A DNA stretch of 43,830 bases from Marinibacterium sp. (GTDB lineage Bacteria > Pseudomonadota > Alphaproteobacteria > Rhodobacterales > Rhodobacteraceae): positions 1 through 43,830 of the forward strand of contig JAOXSC010000165.1 of assembly GCA_025800215.1 (NCBI GenBank). Direction: 5' to 3'. A model generated the notes under the pieces. It made no database searches. It had not been told where the DNA came from and saw only the letters and a list, made by a program, of their open reading frames with translations. The position numbers and the translations under genes are program-made. Numbering within the stretch: position 1 is the stretch's first letter; each line of letters opens with the position of its first letter. This document shows, piece after piece, positions 38,891 through 43,830 of the stretch.

Positions 38891-39652
38891 TCATTCCAGA
38901 TCCGGGACATCCGCGCGAAAACGGTCGCACCAGATCTGATTGGTGGCATCGGCCAGCCTTGCCACGCCCGGCTGGATCAAGGGCGCGATGCGCGGATCCA
39001 GCTGCAGCGCGCTCAGGCAGCGGGCCAGTGCCTGTTGGGGGGCGGCGGCCAGATCCTCATAGCGTAACACCAGCGGCGTGATGCCTTCGGCCCTGAACCA
39101 GCCCTGCCAGGCGCGGTCATGGGATCGGAACAGATCGACCTGACGGCGCAGGGCGTCGGGATCATACTGCGGGTCGGCCGGGGGGCTGATGCGCTCGATC
39201 TCGTTCCCGTCGGGGGCGCGGTGCCACAGGCCGGTCTGTTCGGCCATCACATAGGACACCGCCTGCGCCACCTTGTCGGCTCGGGTCAGGTGGATGAACA
39301 GGCAGCGCCCGAACCGCGCGGTGATGCGCGCCAGATCACCGTCCGCTTCGGGGTGCAGGATCGCAAGCTGGCGGGTGAAGAAATCGAAACTCTGCCGCTG
39401 CAGACGCAGGCCGAACAGGTCGCTGTCCCCGCGTCCGGTGGCGATTGCGGCCTCGACCACGCGGGTCAGCGCGTCCCGTTCGGGTTCGGCAGGGTCAAGC
39501 CGGACGCCATGGGCGCGCGCCCAGTCCGCCAGCGACGGGCGGTGGAAATGCGAGCCCGGCGCACCCGCCACGCCGCTGCGCCCGAGCAGATCGCATAGCA
39601 AAGTGCTGCCGCTGCGGGGCGCGGTGCACAGGATGTAGGCATCATATCCCAT
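38891..39652 (-). CDS. Stf0-type sulfotransferase
   Basis: A 253-residue PAPS-dependent sulfotransferase. The 5'-phosphosulfate loop is CTAPRSGSTLLCDLL at about residues 9-23, and the FIHLTRADKVAQAVSYVMAEQTG stretch is the 3'-phosphate/PAPS region typical of the Stf0 family (trehalose sulfotransferase of mycobacteria). Conserved HFHRP and WQGWF segments follow. Substrate in this organism is unknown; a sulfated sugar or lipid is possible. It is convergent with the LysR gene (27 bases apart) and divergent from the hydrolase gene. Confidence 0.9.
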   Translation of the reverse strand: MGYDAYILCTAPRSGSTLLCDLLGRSGVAGAPGSHFHRPSLADWARAHGVRLDPAEPERDALTRVVEAAIATGRGDSDLFGLRLQRQSFDFFTRQLAILHPEADGDLARITARFGRCLFIHLTRADKVAQAVSYVMAEQTGLWHRAPDGNEIERISPPADPQYDPDALRRQVDLFRSHDRAWQGWFRAEGITPLVLRYEDLAAAPQQALARCLSALQLDPRIAPLIQPGVARLADATNQIWCDRFRADVPDLE

Positions 39653-39773
39653 GGGGTGCGTGTAACGCAGCTGCCCTGCGCAGGCGATGACAGCGTGCCA
39701 TGTGACCTGATCCCTTTGGGCATTGCCGCATCCATGGCACAGTACCCCGACGGACCCCGAGGGAGGATAACCG

Positions 39774-40694
39774 ATGCCGCTGTTCCTGTCGCGCCGCGCC
39801 TATGACGCGTCGACCAAGAGATTCACCAAGAACCCCGCCAGCACGACACGCTATGTGGCGATCAGCGATCCGCCAGCAGGAGGCGGGGCGCGCAGTCATC
39901 AGTTGATCGGACAAGACGATTGGCTGCGGCAGGTGCAGGCGGATGGCGGCGATCGCGATGTGCTGATCTTTGTGCACGGGTACAACACATCGCAAGGGGA
40001 TATGCTCGACCGGCTCGCCCTGATCCGGGACGGACTGCGCAGCAACGGATATGACGGGGCCCTTGTCGGCTTTGACTGGCCCAGCGATGGCGACCTGAGG
40101 TCTTATGGCGCCGACCGCACCGATGCAAGGCGCGTGGCCCCGCATCTGGTGGGCGACGGGATCCTGCCGCTGCTTGAGCTTGACCCGCGGCCAAGGGTGC
40201 ATGTGCTGGCCCATTCCATGGGGGGCTTTGTGGTGATGCGCGCCTTGTGTGATTTTGCCGATGATCAGTCATCCGAAAACTGGTCGGTCGATCAGGTGAT
40301 GTTTGCCTCAGCCGATGTCGATGCGCGCGCGTTGGGGCAGGGTGCCCTTGGGGGTGTCGTGATGCGCCATCGCAGCGCGCGGTTCACCAACTACTTCAGC
40401 AGCCGTGATCAGGTGCTGGAGTTTTCGCACCGCGTCATCCACCCCAAGGCCGACCGGGCCGGGCGTGTCGGTCTGCCGGATCGCGATCTGCCCGAGCAGG
40501 TCGATGTCTATTGCAACGAACAATATGACCGCGATGTTCCAATCGGGGATCGCACGCCGGATGGGTCACATATCTGGTGGTTCGAAAATGACGGGTTCTA
40601 TGCCGATCTGGCGCTGACCCTTGACGGGCGCGATGCCGGTGCGATGCCCACGCGCCGGCGCACCGATACCGGCCGTCAAGCGCTGCTGACCTGA
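39774..40694 (+). CDS. Alpha/beta hydrolase (DUF900-like)
   Basis: A 306-residue hydrolase. The oxyanion/first strand is VLIFVHGYNTSQGDML, the nucleophile elbow is LAHSMGG with Ser148, and the family mark GALVGFDWPSDGDLRSYG follows; the C-terminus has HPKADRAGRVGLPD and a DGSHIWWFENDGFY segment that supplies a likely catalytic His. This matches the DUF900/esterase-like group of proteobacteria, with substrate unknown. No signal peptide is seen. The gene has a GGAGGATAA site before the ATG and ends near a strong hairpin shared with lpdA. Confidence 0.88.
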   Translation: MPLFLSRRAYDASTKRFTKNPASTTRYVAISDPPAGGGARSHQLIGQDDWLRQVQADGGDRDVLIFVHGYNTSQGDMLDRLALIRDGLRSNGYDGALVGFDWPSDGDLRSYGADRTDARRVAPHLVGDGILPLLELDPRPRVHVLAHSMGGFVVMRALCDFADDQSSENWSVDQVMFASADVDARALGQGALGGVVMRHRSARFTNYFSSRDQVLEFSHRVIHPKADRAGRVGLPDRDLPEQVDVYCNEQYDRDVPIGDRTPDGSHIWWFENDGFYADLALTLDGRDAGAMPTRRRTDTGRQALLT

Positions 40695-40701
40695 ACGGGT
40701 G

Positions 40702-40736
40702 CCCCCGGTCCGGTGCGATTGGCTCCGGGCCGGGGG
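40702..40736. terminator. Hairpin between convergent hydrolase and lpdA genes
   Basis: CCCCCGGTCCGG (40702-40713) pairs with CCGGGCCGGGGG (40725-40736): twelve pairs with one T-G wobble and an 11-base loop. It lies between the convergent genes ending at 40694 and 40742 and probably ends both transcripts, although no T-run follows. Confidence 0.55.
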
Positions 40737-40741
40737 GCGGG

Positions 40742-42472
40742 TCACGAGGGCCGCTTTTTCGGCGGGATCAGATCGGTGATCGTGCCTTCGAACATTTCGG
40801 CGGCGAAGTTCACCGTTTCCGACAGGGTCGGGTGGGGGTGGATGGTATGGCCCAGATCCACCGCATCGGCGCCCATTTCGATGGCCAGCGCAACCTCGGC
40901 AATCAGATCGCCCGCATTGGTGCCCACGATGGCAGCGCCCAGCACGCGGTCATCTTCGGGGTCGAAGATCAGCTTGGTCACCCCTTCCGAGCGCCCGTTC
41001 GACAGCGACCGCCCCGATGCGGCCCAGGGGAACACACCCTTGCCGATCTTGAGACCTTTCGCCTTGGCGTCGGTTTCGGTCAGCCCGACCCAGGCGATTT
41101 CGGGATCGGTATAGGCCACCGACGGGATCACGCGGGCATCGAAAAAGCGCTTGTGCCCGGCGGCGGCTTCGGCGGCCACCTTGCCTTCGTGCACGGCCTT
41201 GTGCGCCAGCATGGGCTGGCCGACCACGTCGCCGATGGCAAAGATATGCGGCTGGCCGGTGCGTTGCTGGGCATCCACCGCGATGAAGCCGCGTTCGTCC
41301 ACCGCGACACCGGCCTTGTCGGCGCCGATACGGTGCCCGTTGGGGCGGCGGCCCACGGCGACCAGAACCTTGTCAAAGACCTCGTCCCGGGTGGCGCCGG
41401 ACGCATCTTCGAAGGTGACCGTCAGCCCGTCGGGCCCCGCCACCACCGCCGTCACCTTGGTCTTCAGCAGGATCGCGTCATAGCGCCCTTCGATGCGCTT
41501 GTGCAGCGGTTTGACAATGTCCTTGTCGGCACCCGGAATGATCTGATCCATCAGCTCGACCACGGTGATCCGGCTGCCAAGCGCATCATAGACGCAGGCC
41601 ATTTCCAGCCCGATGATGCCACCGCCCAGGATCAGCATGCGCGCAGGGATGTCCTGCAATTCCAGCGCGCCGGTGCTGTCGATGACGCGCGGATCGTTGT
41701 CGGGCAGAAAGGGCAGGCTCACCGGCTCGGATCCCGCCGCGATGATGCACTGGTCAAAGCTGACGCGGGTGGGTCCGCCATCGCCGTCGACCGTGATCAT
41801 GTTGGGGCCCGAAAAGGTGCCGTAGCCTTCGACAATGCGCACCTTGCGGGCCTTGGCCAGCGCGCCCAGGCCCCCGGTCAGCTGGTCGATGACACCGTCT
41901 TTCCAGTCCCGCAGCTGATCCAGATCGACCTGCGGGGCGCCAAAGCGGATGCCGTGATCGGCCATCTCTTGGGTCTCGGTGATGACCTTGGCGGCATGCA
42001 GCAGGGCCTTGGACGGGATACAGCCCACATTCAGGCACACGCCGCCCAGATACGGATCCTTTTCGATCAGGATGACCGATTTGCCCAGATCGGCGGCGCG
42101 AAAGGCCGCCGTATAGCCGCCGGGGCCCGAGCCCAGAACCACCACCTCGGCATGCAGATCACCCGCGCCCTGCGCCGCCGGGGCGGGGGATGCTGCCGTG
42201 TCGGCAGCCGCGGGTTCTGCGGGCTCGATGCCCGCCGAAGCCGCAGCCCCGTCGAGCACCACAATGACGCTGCCTTCCGAGACGCGGTCACCTTCCGAAA
42301 CCTTGATCTCGGCCACGGTGCCGGCCGCAGGCGATGGCACCTCCATCGTGGCCTTGTCGCTTTCCAGCTCGATCAGCGGATCTTCGGCCGCGACCACATC
42401 GCCCACGGCCACCAGAATGCCGATGACCGGCACATCTGCAAAATCACCGATATCGGGTACTTTGACATCCAT
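40742..42472 (-). CDS. lpdA: Dihydrolipoyl dehydrogenase (E3) with its own lipoyl domain
   Basis: A 576-residue flavoprotein. Residues 1-80 are a biotinyl/lipoyl domain with lipoylated Lys40 (ESDKATMEVP). A Pro/Ala linker (about 85-110) leads to the E3 core: FAD motif VVLGSGPGGYTAAF, redox disulfide in GGVCLNVGCIPSKALLHA, a second Rossmann motif (LILGGGIIGLEMA), GDVVGQPMLAHKAVHEG, and the C-terminal dimer interface HTIHPHPTLSE. E3 reoxidises dihydrolipoamide with NAD+. The third gene of aceE-aceF-lpdA: 13 bases after aceF. The lipoyl domain in E3 is a known feature of the PDH of alphaproteobacteria and some others; here it is very similar in DNA to that of aceF. Confidence 0.96.
   Translation of the reverse strand: MDVKVPDIGDFADVPVIGILVAVGDVVAAEDPLIELESDKATMEVPSPAAGTVAEIKVSEGDRVSEGSVIVVLDGAAASAGIEPAEPAAADTAASPAPAAQGAGDLHAEVVVLGSGPGGYTAAFRAADLGKSVILIEKDPYLGGVCLNVGCIPSKALLHAAKVITETQEMADHGIRFGAPQVDLDQLRDWKDGVIDQLTGGLGALAKARKVRIVEGYGTFSGPNMITVDGDGGPTRVSFDQCIIAAGSEPVSLPFLPDNDPRVIDSTGALELQDIPARMLILGGGIIGLEMACVYDALGSRITVVELMDQIIPGADKDIVKPLHKRIEGRYDAILLKTKVTAVVAGPDGLTVTFEDASGATRDEVFDKVLVAVGRRPNGHRIGADKAGVAVDERGFIAVDAQQRTGQPHIFAIGDVVGQPMLAHKAVHEGKVAAEAAAGHKRFFDARVIPSVAYTDPEIAWVGLTETDAKAKGLKIGKGVFPWAASGRSLSNGRSEGVTKLIFDPEDDRVLGAAIVGTNAGDLIAEVALAIEMGADAVDLGHTIHPHPTLSETVNFAAEMFEGTITDLIPPKKRPS
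42248..42472 (-). repeat. Lipoyl-domain copy in lpdA (pair with 43530-43760)
   Basis: The lipoyl domain of lpdA is close in nucleotide sequence to that of aceF (43530-43760). The central part, coding for the loop around the lipoyl-lysine, is identical over more than 40 bases, and similarity continues into the linker (IEPA region). Recombination or conversion between them is likely. Confidence 0.75.
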
Positions 42473-42485
42473 CTGCCGGCCCCCC

Positions 42486-43760
42486 TTACAGCATCAGCCG
42501 GCGCACATCGCCGAGCAGATGTTTCAACGTGGCGCAGAACCGCGCCGCCAGCGCGCCGTCAATGGCGCGGTGATCATAAGACAGGCTCAGGGGCTGCATC
42601 AGCCGGGGCTGAAAGCTCTCGCTCGCGCGATCCCAGACCGGCGCCACCTTCGACCGGGTCAGGCCCAGGATCGCCACCTCGGGCGCGTTCACGATGGGGG
42701 TAAAGCTGGTCCCGCCAATCCCCCCAAGGGATGAAATCGTAAAACTGGCCCCCGACATGTCATCGCCCTTCAGCTTGCCGTCGCGGGCGCGGGCGCTCAG
42801 CGCGCCCAGCTCTTTGGAAATCTCGACAATCCCCTTGCGGTCGGCGTCGCGGATCACCGGCACCACCAGCCCATTGGGCGTGTCGGCGGCAAAGCCGATG
42901 TGGTAATATCCCTTGCGGATCAGCTTGTCGCCATCGGGATGGATCGAGGCGTTGACCTCCCAATGGGATTTGAGCGCCGACACACAGGCCTTGATCACAA
43001 AGCTCAGCAGCGTGACGCGATACCCGTCCTCCTTGGCCATCGCATCGAGCTCGCGCCGATAGAGGTCCAGATCGGTGATGTCGGCCTCTTCGTTGTGGGT
43101 CACATGCGGGATGTTCAGCCAGCTGCGATGCAGCGCAGGTCCCGACAGTTTCTTGATGCGCGGCATCTCAATATCTTCTACGGGGCCGAATTTGGAAAAA
43201 TCCACCGCCGGGATTGGCGGAATGCCCATGCCCCCCTGTGCGGACCCGGCCGATTGGGCGGGCACCGATGTGGCCTTGAAGGCCTTCATCACATCCTCGC
43301 GCAGAATGCGCCCCTTGCGCCCGGTGCCGTTGACCTGGCCCAGATCAATGTCCAGCGTGCGCGCAAAGGCCCGCACCGACGGCGATGCATGCGCCCGGCC
43401 AAACCCCGCATCCGTCACCGCCACCGGTGCCGATACAGCAGCAGTGGCGCCCGATACCGGGGCGGATGCCGCGTCAGCGGCCGCGGGCGAGGCGGGCTCG
43501 ATGCCCGTCGAAACCGCAGCCCCGTCCGCAGCCTCCAGGACCAGAATCAGGCTGCCTTCGGACACGGTGTCGCCTTCGGCCACCTTGATTTCGGTTACGG
43601 TGCCGGCCGCAGGCGACGGCACCTCCATCGTGGCCTTGTCGCTTTCCAGCTCGATCAGCGGGTCTTCGGCGGCCACCACATCGCCCACCGCCACCAGGAT
43701 GCCGATCACCGGGACATCGTTGAAATCGCCGATGTCGGGCACTGTCACGTCAAGTGTCAT
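42486..43760 (-). CDS. aceF: Dihydrolipoyllysine-residue acetyltransferase (PDH E2)
   Basis: A 424-residue E2 of the pyruvate dehydrogenase complex. Residues 1-78 are the lipoyl domain (Lys42 in ESDKATMEVP). A Pro/Ala/Ser linker leads to the peripheral-subunit-binding domain ASPSVRAFARTLDIDLGQV. The catalytic acetyltransferase core begins at about 205 (EDIEMPRIKKLSG), with the active-site His in LSYDHRAIDG near the C-terminus and FTISSLGGIGGTSFTPI. The ATG at 43760 has a strong AGGAGG site (ACAGGAGGATTTTGAC), which decides it over the GTG at 43787 overlapping the aceE stop. The second gene of the aceE-aceF-lpdA operon. Confidence 0.96.
   Translation of the reverse strand: MTLDVTVPDIGDFNDVPVIGILVAVGDVVAAEDPLIELESDKATMEVPSPAAGTVTEIKVAEGDTVSEGSLILVLEAADGAAVSTGIEPASPAAADAASAPVSGATAAVSAPVAVTDAGFGRAHASPSVRAFARTLDIDLGQVNGTGRKGRILREDVMKAFKATSVPAQSAGSAQGGMGIPPIPAVDFSKFGPVEDIEMPRIKKLSGPALHRSWLNIPHVTHNEEADITDLDLYRRELDAMAKEDGYRVTLLSFVIKACVSALKSHWEVNASIHPDGDKLIRKGYYHIGFAADTPNGLVVPVIRDADRKGIVEISKELGALSARARDGKLKGDDMSGASFTISSLGGIGGTSFTPIVNAPEVAILGLTRSKVAPVWDRASESFQPRLMQPLSLSYDHRAIDGALAARFCATLKHLLGDVRRLML
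43530..43760 (-). repeat. Lipoyl-domain copy in aceF (pair with 42248-42472)
   Basis: The counterpart of the lpdA lipoyl domain, about 1.29 kb apart and in the same orientation. Directly repeated in this way, the two could recombine and delete the intervening aceF part. Confidence 0.75.
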
Positions 43761-43783
43761 GTCAAAATCCTCCTGTCCGCCGC

Positions 43784-43830
43784 TCACACCAGGCGCGGGT
43801 TCGGCTTGTTACCGTCGATGTCATATTTGC
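43784..43830 (-). CDS. aceE: Pyruvate dehydrogenase E1, C-terminal end only
   Basis: The last 14 codons and stop of a gene running in from the right edge: KYDIDGNKPNPRLV, stop TGA at 43786-43784. This ending is characteristic of homodimeric-type PDH E1 (AceE), whose family typically ends in DxxKPNPxxV. The position directly before aceF (23 bases between stop and start) supports it. The segment is too short for more. Confidence 0.8.
   Translation of the reverse strand, partial: KYDIDGNKPNPRLV

Noticed and set aside
1-43830. CRISPR arrays, insertion sequences, attachment sites
   Set aside because: No regularly spaced repeats, transposase or integrase genes, or terminal inverted repeats were seen; tRNA-Ser has no nearby 3'-end duplicate that I could find.

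Overview
The window is chromosomal DNA of an alphaproteobacterium of the Rhodobacteraceae, most likely the marine Roseobacter group. The signs are a dmdA-acuI pair for dimethylsulfoniopropionate (DMSP) breakdown, a circularly permuted two-piece tmRNA gene, an F1-ATPase zeta-type inhibitor, an alpha-type SspB, a stand-alone corrinoid protein and homocysteine methyltransferase in place of a one-chain MetH, an E3 subunit carrying its own lipoyl domain, and a GTTC-N7-GTTC LexA box. GC content is high and even. I see no insertion sequence, phage gene or CRISPR array.

Layout. 1-3221: the start of a corrinoid protein gene (-), an SOS-boxed PA0069-type radical SAM gene (+), a homocysteine S-methyltransferase (-) behind a structured leader, and the zeta ATPase inhibitor (-). 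3379-5104: purC, purS, purQ. 5142-8295: a DctB/DctD-type two-component pair whose regulator has lost the GAFTGA loop. 8752-11886: RNase E with a long acidic insert and a long leader. 11952-15658: TusA-like protein, CcdA, then a membrane alpha/beta-hydrolase coupled to a cytochrome P450. 15598-20610: fumC-DUF4169-RHH, a secreted protein of unknown function, SspB, ChrA and an NTF2-like protein. 20741-21046: ssrA (tmRNA), on the same strand as sspB.

21109-26600 is the most interesting block. A FadR-type GntR regulator faces a run DUF2182-DUF1326-DinB-dmdA-acuI whose first four members overlap or nearly touch. The first three proteins carry Met/Cys/His-rich putative metal sites and sit between the regulator and DMSP demethylase. 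The block ends in a clear terminator.

26734-36802: a secreted DsrE-like protein behind an FNR-type box, a class-V PLP enzyme, photolyase, cyclopropane fatty acid synthase, a GGCT-Nudix fusion, cysteine synthase, a large MscS-type channel, alanyl-tRNA editing protein and tRNA-Ser(GGA). 36956-40694: SDR and divergent LysR regulator, Stf0-type sulfotransferase, alpha/beta hydrolase. 40742-43830: pyruvate dehydrogenase operon aceE (last codons only)-aceF-lpdA on the minus strand.

Links between genes: DmdA makes 5-methyl-tetrahydrofolate, which a split methionine synthase could use; cysteine synthase assimilates sulfide that could arise from DMSP sulfur; SspB delivers the ssrA-tagged proteins made by the nearby tmRNA; DctB/DctD, fumC and the PDH operon belong to central carbon metabolism.
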